Assembly (NCBI GenBank): GCA_963576735.1
Contig: OY755178.1
Coordinates: 14,818,001-14,882,000 of the forward strand
Direction of reading: 5' to 3'
From: Bedellia somnulentella
Taxonomy: Eukaryota > Arthropoda > Insecta > Lepidoptera > Bedelliidae
Length of the DNA stretch: 64,000 nt
A model generated the notes under the pieces. The model did no database searches. It had not been told where the DNA came from and saw only the letters and a program-made list of their open reading frames with translations. The position numbers and the translations under genes were made by a program. Below are positions 1 through 11,373 of the stretch, one piece after another (position 1 is the stretch's first letter; every line of letters starts with the position of its first letter).

Positions 1-895
1 TCAAATATTAAGTTTCCAAATAGATAAATTATGAGCAAACAACAAACTAAAATGCAACACATGCCTACTAACAATGACTAATCAATAAATAGACAACAAT
101 CACCAGATTTTTGTGTTTTCTTCCCAACAAGTACCACCAAAATCTGTACCATGGCTACTCGGAGGGAATAAAAACGTAGTTTAATAATCATTCTAATAGA
201 TCAATAATATATATTTTTTAAATAAAACAACTCGTTAAATCAAATATTCATTATAATTTAATAAACGTTACCTTGGTCAAATTCAACATAGTTTAAATCA
301 ACAATCAAAGTTACTGATTTTTAAACAATATATTTTTAATTGGTTCCGAATACTTTCCTTGTTATCTTATTCACATGATGAATTCTTACTTCTATAGAAT
401 TATTGAGATTTTGAATTGGGAAACACCGTAGTTTTTTATTGTTGAAGGAAGTTAGAAATAAATCAAAAACACAGGTAAAACGTATAAATAACAGCATATC
501 TTCTATTGTAAATCTAATAAGGTTCATAAACTGTAAATATATTCCGATTTTTCTTTGATACGCCACTGCGAAGTGATTCATCTGGGGCTCTTTACTCGTT
601 TAGATAACTGCAGCTCAAAACTTTTTATTTACCTATTTTTAAAGCACGATCTCATAAACAAGGTCTCTTCCCTAAACAAGCTTACTTCCTACGAGTCCAA
701 AATATGATTTGCACAATATTATCTAAAATCGATGAAGGTAAACAAAGCGTTTATAATTTTTCTTACAAGATTGTGGCAAACTGTCACTCGTAAGGGACAA
801 AAAACACAGTAATAGCTCTTTCTATCTTTAAGAGTTTTATAATTAGCTATCCTTTTCTTGCTCGTCGTGCCGTATTCTTTATCTCTCTATAGTCC
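1..895. other. intergenic, no gene recognised
   Basis: AT-rich DNA with only short open frames that resemble no family I know. I see no repeat unit shared with the rest of the window. Confidence 0.5.
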
Positions 896-2510
896 AAGAT
901 CCCAGAGCGATAAGACATAACTTATTTTCTAAAAGATGAAACTTTAAGTTCTCAGTAGTGTCTCATGTACTCTGTATACCTGCGTGTTTGTGAAGTTTGC
1001 ACAGTGACACCTGGGCAGGTACCAGGTGCGAAAGGTCACTAAAAATAAGAGTAACTTTACTTAAATTTAGATGGCTGATTTTTAGATATATTTTAAAGAA
1101 TATCATTCTCAAATAGTATCGCAAGTATCAGACACTTCTCTTGGGCCAAAACTTTTGTCAGACGCTTTAAAGCTCCACCAAAAATAAATGAACTTTACTT
1201 ATTTTCTAATGTCTGATTTTTTTATATGTTATCAAGATAACTATTACAAAATTATATTTAGTCAGTCAGACAAATTGGAACGACCAAAAATCCACTAAAC
1301 ACAAAAATTATTCGGCCGTGGGTACGGACACGAGAGCATTATGCATGCGTTTCAGAGCGAGTGAGACGTCCATAGTAACCCGGTTCTCCTTCTTTAACTC
1401 ACATTCTGTGTATGTGCGCGCAATGTATAATATAGATCTGATAATTTCAAGTCGGTAGATTTATGAATTCCCAAGTTAAGCTAATGCAAAGTTTCGCATT
1501 TTCGACACTGACTGACTCACTGATCATCAAAATAGAACTAGTACTTCCCATAGACCTACAGAGCTGAAATTTGGTACAGAGGTAGATTTTAACGCCCACA
1601 TAAAGAAAAAACTATCAGAACAAGGTTTATGGAAGATCTGAAAGAAAACATAATAGTACTTATTCAGACTTAACGCCTGAACAAATATTACGCAAAAATA
1701 CCATCGCGAGAACAATTGCCGTCACCCGTACGTCAGGCGCTTAACATACATACATACATATACTCACGGCTATAAATCCCTTAATGGGGTAGCCAGAGCT
1801 TGGGAATGAGAAATTTCTCATCCACTTTCGGAAGTTGATTGGGGAAAAGATGGTAATAATAAATATTATTGGTGACGGGTCTCCAACCACATCGCCCAAA
1901 AATCACTTAAAAATGTCCCTATACCCTTAGTCGCCTTTTACGATCACCCACGGGTAGAAATTGGGTAGTAATATTCTAAGCCGACACTAAACGGCAAATA
2001 TTTTATCGAAAGCAGTAAGTACTTTTTGGAATATTTAAATTCTTCGCTCTGATAAACATGCGCATAGTGCTCTCGCGTTCGTACTCACGGCCGAATAATT
2101 TTTGTGTTTTGTGGATTTTTGGTCATTCCAATTTGTCTGACTGACTAAATATAATTTTGTAATAGTTATCTTGATAACATATAAAAAAATCAGACATTAG
2201 AAAATAAGTAAAGTTCATTTATTTTTGGTGGAGCTTTAAAGCGTCTGACAAAAATTTTGGCCCAAGAAAAGTGTCTGATACTTGCGATACTATTTGAGAA
2301 TGATATTCTTTAAAATATATCTAAAAATCAGCCATCTAAATTTAAGTAAAGTTACTCTTATTTTTAGTCACCTTTCGCACCTGGTACCTGCCCAGGTGTC
2401 ACTGTGCAAACTTCACAAACACGCAGGTATACAGAGTACATGAGACACTACTGAGAACTTAAAGTTTCATCTTTTAGAAAATAAGTTATGTCTTATCGCT
2501 CTGGGATCTT
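896..2510. repeat. long inverted repeat (foldback), arms of about 465 bp
   Basis: The left arm (896-1360) reappears as its reverse complement at 2044-2510 with only scattered substitutions. The 683-bp loop carries a separate microsatellite-tailed repeat (1745-2000). The arms contain no open frame of note. This could be a foldback or MITE-type element, or two head-to-head copies of one repeat. I could not find a convincing target-site duplication at the outer edges. Confidence 0.85.
1745..2000 (-). repeat. SSR-tailed dispersed repeat, family A
   Basis: One copy of a repeat of about 245 bp found at least twelve times in this window. In plus orientation it begins with a TGTAGTGTCGGCTTAGAAT-like head, has a GTAAGAGGCGACTAA-like core, and ends at GCCGTGAGTATATGTATGTA, i.e. 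in a TATG microsatellite. Here it is reversed and lies in the loop of the foldback. No pol III boxes were evident, so SINE status is unproven. Confidence 0.8.
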
Positions 2511-3400
2511 ACTCTACTAGTTGTGTATGCTCTATGTAGAATACATAGAATAACTATCTAAACAGGAATGCGCACTGACGTCCTAAAGTGTCCTGAATAG
2601 GTACTACTAATATTTAATCTGTGGTCCTGAACAAGGATGGCTAACTAGATCGCTGTGTCTCGTTTTAAGTTGAGTGACCATCTGTTGTTGTTTTAAAGAG
2701 AGTTCCTCTAAAGGTTACAAAAACAATTATATTTACATATATACATATTCTTTATTAGTAGATTATAAAACTAGGTTGGCATGGGACCGTCAGATGCCAA
2801 TAAAAGGAGCGAAGCGAGCAATTGCCTGATTCTCAGATATTACTTATCGTTGAACGATTTATTCTACAAATATCTCAACACGCGTTGCTATGCAATTTGT
2901 TATGATTCTTTGAATATACTTGTTGGTTTACCTAAACGCGTGATTGATTCTACACAAAACTGTAAAGGAGTGAGAGTCCTGATTTTGGAGACTTAAATTG
3001 TTAACTGTCACACTGTTTTCACTTTATTATTTATTTGAAATAGAAAGGTCACAATAGCTTTCACTATATTTTGCTCTGCTAACTATTTTCTTAGTTAAAT
3101 GACAAAAGCTCCGGAACACACGAAAATATAACTAATTTTGGACACCTTATTTATTTTGTTTCCATTTTACCGATTACCAAACTTAAAAAATTATTCATCG
3201 TCAAGTTGATAAACAACGATAATAATTAAAACAATTTATTAGAAAGGAATAGTTAATAACCTGCTCTTCATAAAATATTTCCTATAAATAAGTTTGAATT
3301 TGTTTTTCTTTGAACTCGAGTTTGCTTCCTCCGTCTGGTTTCCCGAATATATAAAATATGCTCATAAAATTTAAACCGTGCAGCGCGTTTCATTAAACAT
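2511..3400. other. intergenic, no gene recognised
   Basis: AT-rich sequence. A 71-codon open frame at 2781-2996 has no recognisable features. Confidence 0.4.
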
Positions 3401-3420
3401 TTAAATTACAGAGCTCGAGT

Positions 3421-3720
3421 ATGGAACAAGGATTATCATCGAGTAAATATCACAAAGTCCTCAAACTTGATGAACGTCGCTTACTTACAGATATGTCTGT
3501 TTTACACGATTTTTTGAATGACCGCATAGATAGCCCCAACATTTTATGTCAAATCGGAATTAACACCCCTTCTTACAGAACCCGACATACGCAAAAATCA
3601 TTGTTTCATATTCCACGCTCAAGAACAAACTACTCTCAAAATGCTCCCATCCGCCGTATTTTGTACGAATACAACAACATTTTTTTTCAAACAGATTTGA
3701 ATTTCGTAAGAATATTATAG
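3421..3720 (+). pseudogene. C-terminal tail of a LINE ORF2 (5'-truncated)
   Basis: The 99-codon frame resembles the extreme C-terminus of CR1/RTE-like LINE ORF2 proteins, which follow the reverse transcriptase with an ERRxxxDM segment, a stretch near IDSPNIL, and then a LFHIPRSRTNYSQNAPIRR-like motif. All three are visible in order. The RT core is missing, so this is a 5'-truncated relic. The start codon shown is not a real start. The clade assignment is tentative. Confidence 0.5.
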
Positions 3721-3764
3721 AAAGATTTAAAACGAGTCAAAGTTAACCAGTATAAGCATAATTA

Positions 3765-3822
3765 AAACATACAAACACACATACACGAACACAAACACAC
3801 ACACATATACCTATATACATTT
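3765..3822. repeat. CA-rich microsatellite
   Basis: Imperfect ACACAA/CACACA run just after the LINE tail, possibly its 3' simple-sequence tail. Confidence 0.7.
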
Positions 3823-4088
3823 CCTTCATTATCATCATAGTATCATCATTCATGGTCTTTTTTTTGGTTTTGTTCATTATTTTTTTCTCTTTCTTTCCAT
3901 GTATTTTTTAAACGTTATTTATAATATTATTTTTCTCTTTTTTCTAAAGTACTTGCTGTTTTTTCGCGGGCAACTGCCTTAATTTCGTTCCTCTTTTGTT
4001 TTGAACCGGTAATTGTGATCACCTGTCATTGGCTTTGTAAAACAATTGTATGTTCTGTGCCATGTTTGTTGTGTTTGCTGTTGGTGGT

Positions 4089-4311
4089 TGTTGCCACCCT
4101 TATCTTAGGACGATTCTTTCGTGCTGTATCTAGTATAAATATTATCTGTATCATTCATTACAGATAAATACGTGTTAGAAGATAAGATAAGTTATATGAT
4201 AGATACGCACGTTTTACCTTAATATATAAGCTGTAACCTTTTATACAATAAATCAGACTATAACCATCTTTCGAGTCTCATTATTTTTTCCTGCCAAGAC
4301 ACAATGGCAAA
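4089..4311 (+). repeat. 5' LTR
   Basis: Starts TGTTGCCACC and ends GGCAAA. It contains TATATAAGC and AATAAA, consistent with promoter and polyadenylation signals. By eye it is identical to the copy at 11146-11368. Confidence 0.9.
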
Positions 4312-4312
4312 T

Positions 4313-4324
4313 TGGTGACCCCGA
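4313..4324 (+). other. primer-binding site, tRNA-Trp type
   Basis: TGGTGACCCCGA directly follows the 5' LTR (after two bases). It is complementary to the 3' end (plus CCA) of insect tRNA-Trp, the primer characteristic of CsRn1-clade elements. Confidence 0.75.
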
Positions 4325-5556
4325 GAAAAGAATATACGCAACATGGCGCAGTCACCGTGCAAAACAAATGGAAGTCAACAAGAAACATTAGAAATAGCAG
4401 CTGGCACCTCAGTTTTATCCCGAATTCCGGAATTTTGGAAGGATCAACCGCGATTATGGTTCACGCAATTGGAAGCTACATTAGCACCACAAAAACAAGG
4501 AGACGATTACAAATACAATATGGTAATAGCCAAGCTGTCCAAAGAAGAAATACTACAGGTCAATGACCTAATTTCATCACCGCCAACCACAGAAAAATAC
4601 AAATCCATTAAGGAGCGTCTAATTGATTGCTATGAAGAATCCGAACACCAACAATTTGAGAAGTTACTAACAAACATGGAACTAGGCGATCAAAAACCAT
4701 CACAATTGCTACGGAAAATGCGAGTCCTCGGCAGAAACAAAATCGGCGACGAAACCATTAAACTACTGTGGCTCAGACTTTTGCCACCAACAGTTACCAC
4801 AGTACTAGCTGTCACCGAGGACATAGACATCGAGAAGATGAGCCACATCGCTGACAAAATAATGAGGGGTTTTCCTCTTTTTCTTTTTTTCTTCTTCCCT
4901 GTTCTCAGGATAGATGGCGCCAGACTTGCTATGTTACTGGTAGGAACGAAACGTCATACCGTTTTTCACACTTGGATGTAATGATATCGTAAAACGGAAC
5001 GTACATAAAAACGTTCTGATTTGAAAGTCTAAATAAATATCAGTTTAAGCCAAGATAGCTTAAAAGTAAATAAACAAAGACGGTATTTATATTTAACATT
5101 CTTTTTGTTGTTTTTACTCGCCAAAAAGTTACTCTATGGTGATGTGACACATGTTTTTAAAGGTGACATTGGCGAAATTATTGTGGCAACACGATTGAGG
5201 CCACGAAGAAAAAATTTAAGTAAGTAACGCTTTGAGTAGTGAAGTATATGGAGATAACATAAAGTACATAAAATCGTGCCTATTTTTGAAACCAAAATGG
5301 CCGACTAGTGTTGACCAGTAATCGATACCTTTTATCGATAATATTATAGCTGAAGAATTTGGTCGTGCTAACCCTAGGATCTAGAAAAAAATAATAGATA
5401 TTTAGATTTCTGCATTGGGTGGTCCATTAACATAAAAATGGTGATTACGATTCGTACTTCGAAAAAACTGACAGTATTTGCTGAAACATAGTAGCTATGG
5501 CTAGTACACGTATTTTTTTATAAAGAAAAAGTGTCTTTCTCATGTTAAATCTGATA

Positions 5557-6175
5557 GGCTTATTCCGATTATCCACCCTAAAAAATCCTCCCTAAGTCGG
5601 ATATTCGGAAACGCATGTCCGATTATCCACCCTGAACGGGGTGGATAATCGGAATTCATAATAAAATGTTTCTTCCGATTTTTTACCCCAAGTACAGTCA
5701 TTCACAGAAACATACTCACAACCTGGTCCAAGAAACTTCAACAGAGATATACATACCTACTTTCCTACTTACAGTCTGAATAAAATTATCCTGGTTGAAA
5801 GTTTTAATTTAATATTTATTGTTAAACGAAAAACTTAAGTAATCTTAAAAAAAATAAAAAATTGCAGGTAAGCACCTGTAGATTTGGGAGAAAACCATTT
5901 AAATTGACTGTTGTGACAAATGAAACCATAACAAGAAAGAAACTCGTAACAAAAAATAACAAAATTAAAACTTAGGGTCTTTTCACCACTGACACACAAT
6001 AAATAATAATTTACATGTTCCTGTAAAGGACTGTACGTAGGCAGGGTAGAAAATCGGAAGAAACATTTTATTATGAATTCCGATTATCCACCCCGTTCAG
6101 GGTGGATAATCGGACATGCGTTTCCGAATATCCGACTTAGGGAGGATTTTTTAGGGTGGATAATCGGAATAAGCC
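5557..6175. mobile_element. MITE with 133-bp terminal inverted repeats and 8-bp TSD
   Basis: The left arm (5557-5689) recurs reversed at 6043-6175 with almost no difference. Each arm is itself palindromic (CCGATTATCCACCC against GGGTGGATAATCGG). ATCTGATA lies just outside both ends (5549-5556 and 6176-6183), an 8-bp target duplication. The interior has no coding capacity. Eight-bp duplications are made by hAT, P and Merlin-type transposases; the GGCTTATTCCG terminus did not let me choose. Confidence 0.85.
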
Positions 6176-6530
6176 ATCTGATACAGCCTAAATCAAGCAA
6201 TCCGTACATGTGACGTTGAGGGCGTAAAGCCAGTAACTAATGAAAAAAAAACGAGCACTTGCTTTGTAAATAGTGGGTTTACTGTTTTTTATTCTATTAA
6301 CCTTCATTTATTGCGCCAATTGTTGGCTTGTCAAGAACCAGAATGAACAGCAGTGGTAACAGAAATGACCATTTCAAGAAATAAAATATATTTATTTTTC
6401 ATTATTATTATAGAAATATTAATAATTAACTCTTAATAATTAAAAATTAACACTTTATTCTCACTTCTGGACATATAAAATACTTAAAAAATAATTTAAA
6501 AAAAAAACAAATTATACTAAAACCTTTCAG

Positions 6531-6755
6531 TTAAAAAATATTATTTAACTTTATTACATAAATTTCACTGTCTAAAATTATATATTTATCCTTTAAAAGT
6601 GTTACGTCTAATGTTCTATTAAAATCGCTTGCTACAAAATGAAGTGAACATATATTTATTATGTTTGGTCTAATATTTTCCTTTCCGATTGCTTCTAGCC
6701 ATTTTCGCCTTTTGGATTCATTTTTGAGGAGTCTGAAACAGTAGGTTTTTTTCAT
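6531..6755 (-). pseudogene. THAP-domain fragment of a transposase-like protein
   Basis: A 74-codon frame on the minus strand carries the middle of a THAP zinc finger: a KRRKWLEAIGKEN-like segment, then ICSLHF (the third Cys and the His), then a DF and a leucine-lysine stretch. THAP domains bind DNA and occur in P-element-like transposases and host regulators. The first CxxC pair is not in this frame and must have been on an upstream exon or is lost. No catalytic region was recognised nearby, so this is a remnant. Confidence 0.6.
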
Positions 6756-7782
6756 ATAATATCGATATAATACATCGACGATAGTAAAAAAACATCCCTA
6801 TCTTGAACATAACCTTAAACTTAAATTCAATAAATCTATATCTAAAAGTATTGAAAACTCTGTAAATACACTTCACTCTATAAAATTCAGTATACCATTA
6901 AAATAGGATTAGCTATAAATGCTTTATGAGTCTGCGATATGATGCTATAAAGAATAAAATCACAATAATAATAGTCGATTTATTAGTTTTCCCATTTCTT
7001 ACCGGTGAATTGTTAAATTAGGTCGATTCCTGCTTAAGTATGCTCCACAGGCCAGAATAGAACACTTCACCATTTTTAACAGAATTTCAGCACTATACCA
7101 CTGTTTATTTCACAAATAATTGTAATTTTTCTACAAAATTTCAATGTTTACAAACAAATCAAACCATAGACAACAAACAACTTTGAAACTAAAATGGCGG
7201 ATTCATCCACGAATTCTATATATAGTTATGTATAAGATTATTGTAGCCAGCATTATTAAAATAGTGTTGGTCTTATTGACACCCACAAAAATACTATCAT
7301 CAGACAGAGACAACAACAGCTAATCATTTCGTCAAACACAATTTTGACAGAAAAGTTTATATAGAATATTATGTGATCTCCATATACTTCACTACTCAAA
7401 GAAGTAACGTAGTTACATCAACGCCATCTACAGAGCTCTAGGAAACTATGTTGTTTTTTTATTTCTCAAAAAGAAAACCTCTCATTATGAACTCAAAAAT
7501 TACCGAGGTATCAGCAGTCAGCAGAAATACAGATGACAGCGGAACGGCACTCATATTAGCACAGTTAGCAAAATTACAATTAGAAATAGACGCAATTCAA
7601 CAAAATCGCGGAGGCCATCGGCGTAATAATTATAAACATCAACGTTCTACAACGAGACCAAGTTCAAGATCAACCAGTCAAGTAAGAAATCAATTTTGTT
7701 ACTACCACAGCAAATATAGAAAATATGCAAGAAACTGTATTAAACCATGCAGTTGGAATCCAAATTTCTATTATAAAAATCA

Positions 7783-7789
7783 GGGAAAC
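7783..7789 (+). promoter_or_regulatory. -1 ribosomal frameshift site GGGAAAC between gag and pol
   Basis: GGGAAAC ends one base-triplet before the gag stop TGA. It fits the X XXY YYZ rule in the gag frame (G GGA AAC). Slipping back one base enters the open pol frame (AAA CTG AGT...), which leads into the protease. This is the classic arrangement for Gag-Pol expression; I did not model a downstream stimulatory structure. Confidence 0.7.
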
Positions 7790-9992
7790 TGAGTGAAGCA
7801 CAGACTACGGCGGATCTCTGTGCCATTCACCCATCTAACCGCCTTAAGATCACAGACAAAAAAACGGGCATTACATTTTTAATCGACACGGGAGCAAATA
7901 TTTCGGTTATCAACAAGTCACACAGACAATCATTTAAACAAACCGAACAATATACCCTCTACGCCGCCAATGGGACAAAAATCAAAACGTACGGTGAGAA
8001 AACAATGACTTTGAATCTCGGACTACGGAGATGTTTTACATGGAATTTCATCATCGCTGACGTCACACAACCCATCATTGGAGCGGATTTCTTAGAACAC
8101 TATAAATTATTAGTGGATTATATAGCGGGTAAAAAAATTATTGACAGGGTTACGGAGCTGACGGTTCCGGCAAGCCTGAGCAAATCTACTCATCAAACAA
8201 TTAGCACTATCAACATGAGGGCGAACGCGCGCATTAATCAACTTCTACACAAATACGAAGATATCACTAGACCCTCCTCCCTACGCACTAACCCAAAACA
8301 TAAGGTTGAACATCATATTATCACTCAAGGACCACCCGTTGCCACGCGAGCCAGACCATTACCTCCAGGAAAATATCACATAGCAAAAAAAGAATTTCAA
8401 AATATGATGGAACTCGGTATTTGTCGACCTTCAGACAGCCCCTGGGCCAGCCCACTACACATGGTGAAGAAAAAGAACGGTGAATGGAGACCATGTGGAG
8501 ATTACCGGATGCTCAATAACGCGACCATACCTGACAAATATCCACTGCCACGGTTAACCGATTTTACATATATCTTGGAAAACAAGAAAATACTCAGCAA
8601 AATTGATATACGGAAGGCCTATCATTGCATTCCGGTAAAAGATATAGAAAAAACCGCCATAATCACCCCGTTTGGACTTTTTGAATATTTAAGAATGCCT
8701 TTTGGACTACGCAATGCAGCACAAACATTTCAAAGATTTATGGACTCCCTATTCAGAGATTTGGACTTCATATTCGTATTTGTTGACGATTGTCTCATCG
8801 CATCAGAAAATGAAAATCAACACTATCAGCATTTAGAAATAGTTTTCAAACGTTTACAAGAAAACGGAATAAACATTAATCTCGAAAAATGTGAATTCCT
8901 CAAAGACGAATTGGATTTCCTAGGGTATCACATAACGAGCAAAGGAATACGCCCAACGGAAGAAAATTATAAGGCGATTATGGAATTTCCTAAACCGAAG
9001 AAAATCAAGGAATTAAGGAGATTTTTGGGCATGATAAATTTTTACAGAAATAACCTTCCACACGCAGCTGAAAATCAAAAAAATCTCAACGCATATTTAA
9101 AAGGTACGAAAAAGAACGACAATTCACCTATTCTCTGGACAACGGAAGCGGAAAAAGCTTACAATAAATGCAAAGAAAGCATAATGAATTCAGTAGTAAC
9201 GGCCCACCCTTCCCGCACAGCTTCACTGGCGCTTATGACAGATGCCAGTAACACCTGTATCGGCGCGGTCTTACAACAAAAATCCGGGACCAATTGGGAA
9301 CCATTAGGATTTTACTCATGCAAATTGGACGAAACTCAACAAAAATACTCAACATTCGACAGAGAACTGCTCGGCGTATATTTAGCTGTCAAACATTTCC
9401 AAAGATTAGTTGAAGGAAGACAGTTCACAATCTTTACAGACCATCGACCCTTGACATACGCTTTTTCCAAAAAACCGTCATCAAACGACACACCGCGACG
9501 AGTACGACAATTAGATTTTATTTCACAATATTGTACTGATATTCAACACATAAGCGGACGTGACAATATCACTGCAGACGCTCTGTCACGTATAGAACAA
9601 ATTGATATACCATCACCAATGAATTACGCCGATTTAGCAAAATATCAATCTACGGACAAAGAATTAATAAACTTGCGTAGCAACAAAAAATTAAAACTTC
9701 AAGATATCACGTTTCCAAACTCTACTATAAGCATCACCTGCGATGTATCTACGGGAAAAAATCGCCCTTATTTACCACAAAAATTTCGCAAGCAAATATT
9801 TAACGTCATTCATGGATTAAGTCACCCAGGAAAAAGAGCTACCAGAAAAATGATAACTCAGAGGTACTTATGGTCAGGCATGAATAAAGACATCAATAAC
9901 TGGTGTAAATTATGTATAGCCTGTCAGAAATCTAAGGTACAACGACATACAATATCACCTTTAGGCCCGCGCAGCGTTTCGAACACCTACAT
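7790..9992 (+). pseudogene. pol: protease, reverse transcriptase, RNase H, integrase N-terminus
   Basis: The frame is open from the slippery site. An aspartic-protease motif LIDTGANIS sits near 7878-7905. Reverse transcriptase follows with WRPCGDYRMLN, KIDIRKAYH, FGLFEYLRMPFGL and the catalytic FVDD (near 8779). RNase H shows LMTDAS and TDHRPLTYAF, and the integrase HHCC zinc-binding region includes CKLCIACQ. Near 9960-9980 a single-base indel moves the rest of integrase into another frame; the original frame runs on uselessly to 10041. The copy would therefore not give an intact Pol. Replication is via reverse transcription in cytoplasmic particles, as for the family. Confidence 0.88.
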
Positions 9993-10910
9993 ATGGACAT
10001 TGTCGGACCATTACGCATTTCACAAGGAAAGAGATATATAATAACTATGATAGATCGATGTACGTCATGGCCCGAGGTATTCCCAGTAGAGGACATTACA
10101 GCAGAAACAGTGGCCAAAACACTATATGAGGGATGGATAACTCGTTTCGGATGTCCACTATGTGTCACCACCGATCAAGGCCGACAGTTTGAATCAAGAA
10201 TATTCGAATCTCTTTCACAATTTCTAGGGGTACACAAAATTAGAACAACACCTTATCATCCACAATCAAACGGGATGATCGAGAGATTTCATAGAACATT
10301 AAAAGCGGCACTGATGACTAGAGAAGCTAAGGATAATTGGGTTAAGGAAATTCCCCCAGTTCTGCTGGGACTACGGAGTTGTTTACGAGAAGACACGGGA
10401 TATAGTGCAGCAGAGTTAACATACGGAACACCTATAAGACTACCTGGAGGATTTTTTGAATCATCACCACATCAACTTTCTACTTACGAGGAGTTTGTAA
10501 AAAATATTCAGAAGGACATCACTCAGATGACATCAATACCTAAACGAAAAAAATATGATCAAGCAGTTTTTGTACACCCAGAGCTCAAAGAGTGCTCACA
10601 TGTATTCGTGCGATGCGACAGACTTAGGAAAACTCTCACACCGCCCTACGAAGGACCATTCCCAGTGATAAGAAAAATGGATAAGACATACGTTATTAAA
10701 ATGAAAGATAAGGAGACAACAATATCTATAGACAGATTAAAACCTGCATTTTTCATCAATAACGATTCTAACAACGTGCCAAGCACGACGAATAATTACA
10801 ACCAAAATAGCACGTACATCACACAATCAGGGCGTAAGGTAAAAAAAACCGTAAGATATTGTAATCTGCTGACAACAAGAAGAAACAACCAGCATAGTTG
10901 CAACGGATAA
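9993..10910 (+). pseudogene. pol: integrase catalytic core and C-terminus (frameshifted from upstream pol)
   Basis: This frame holds the rve-type core: MDIVGPL with the first Asp, TTDQGRQF with the second Asp, and a Glu exactly 35 residues later in GMIERFHR (D,D-35-E). A C-terminal segment with PPYEGPFPVI follows, typical of Gypsy integrases. Coding similarity continues upstream of the ATG in this frame (RFEHLH), so the ATG is not a real start and the break is an indel upstream. No env or third gene follows before the 3' LTR. Confidence 0.88.
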
Positions 10911-11145
10911 ATGTATTCAGCAATCCACACTAAGGTCAAGAGGGAAGCACTGACCTAATACACAACAGGCGTCAGCAAATCACCATAACAACAATCGTCA
11001 GCACATACATTCTTCGCGCCACAACAACATCAGCAAAAATCATATTACTTAAGAATGTCAAGTTCAATTCGTCATCGTAATATTGTACCATAACTATATT
11101 ATTATAATATTATTTTCTTTCATTTTTTTTTAAAGGGGGGTGTAT

Positions 11146-11368
11146 TGTTGCCACCCTTATCTTAGGACGATTCTTTCGTGCTGTATCTAGTATAAATATT
11201 ATCTGTATCATTCATTACAGATAAATACGTGTTAGAAGATAAGATAAGTTATATGATAGATACGCACGTTTTACCTTAATATATAAGCTGTAACCTTTTA
11301 TACAATAAATCAGACTATAACCATCTTTCGAGTCTCATTATTTTTTCCTGCCAAGACACAATGGCAAA
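11146..11368 (+). repeat. 3' LTR
   Basis: By eye identical to the 5' LTR over 223 bp, preceded by AAAGGGGGG at 11132-11140 (purine tract) and followed by the GTGGT target duplicate. Confidence 0.9.
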
Positions 11369-11373
11369 GTGGT

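Larger units (their letters stand above)
4866..7480 (-). mobile_element. nested DNA-transposon relic with imperfect inverted ends
   Basis: This block separates the two halves of gag. Its left end and the reverse complement of its right end share GGTTTTC, T-rich stretches and a TAGATGGCG motif. A second inverted match (TTTGAGTAGTGAAGTATATGG at 5230-5250 against 7387-7410) lies further in. ATGA, or ATAATGA/ATTATGA with one mismatch, flanks it and may be the target duplication. A THAP-domain fragment on the minus strand suggests a P-element-like or other THAP-bearing origin. The block also contains a 619-bp inverted-repeat element. Confidence 0.6.
4343..7792 (+). pseudogene. gag, interrupted by a nested insertion
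   Basis: Gag begins at the ATG at 4343, 19 bases after the primer-binding site, and stays open to about 4864 (roughly 174 residues; the PRLWFTQLEA motif is typical of this clade's Gag). The frame then runs into foreign DNA. Gag coding resumes near 7485 and continues to the TGA at 7790-7792. The resumed part carries a CYYH...C....C cluster at about 7706-7755, the CHCC-type nucleic-acid-binding motif. The insertion adds about 2.6 kb including stops, so no full Gag can be made from this copy. Confidence 0.85.
4089..11368 (+). mobile_element. Gypsy-superfamily LTR retrotransposon, CsRn1/Kabuki-like
   Basis: Two 223-bp direct repeats flank gag and pol. GTGGT lies immediately before the left LTR (4084-4088) and after the right LTR (11369-11373), giving a 5-bp target duplication (4 bp if the LTR is taken to start one base earlier). 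A primer-binding site matching tRNA-Trp follows the left LTR, and a G-rich purine tract (GGGGGG) precedes the right one. A CHCC-type Gag motif and tRNA-Trp priming are the known hallmarks of the CsRn1 clade, which includes Bombyx Kabuki. No env is present. Gag is split by a nested insertion and pol has a frameshift, so the copy is defective although recent. Confidence 0.92.

Noticed and set aside
2781..2996. 71-codon frame as a gene
   Set aside because: No domain, no conservation signal and no splice or promoter support.
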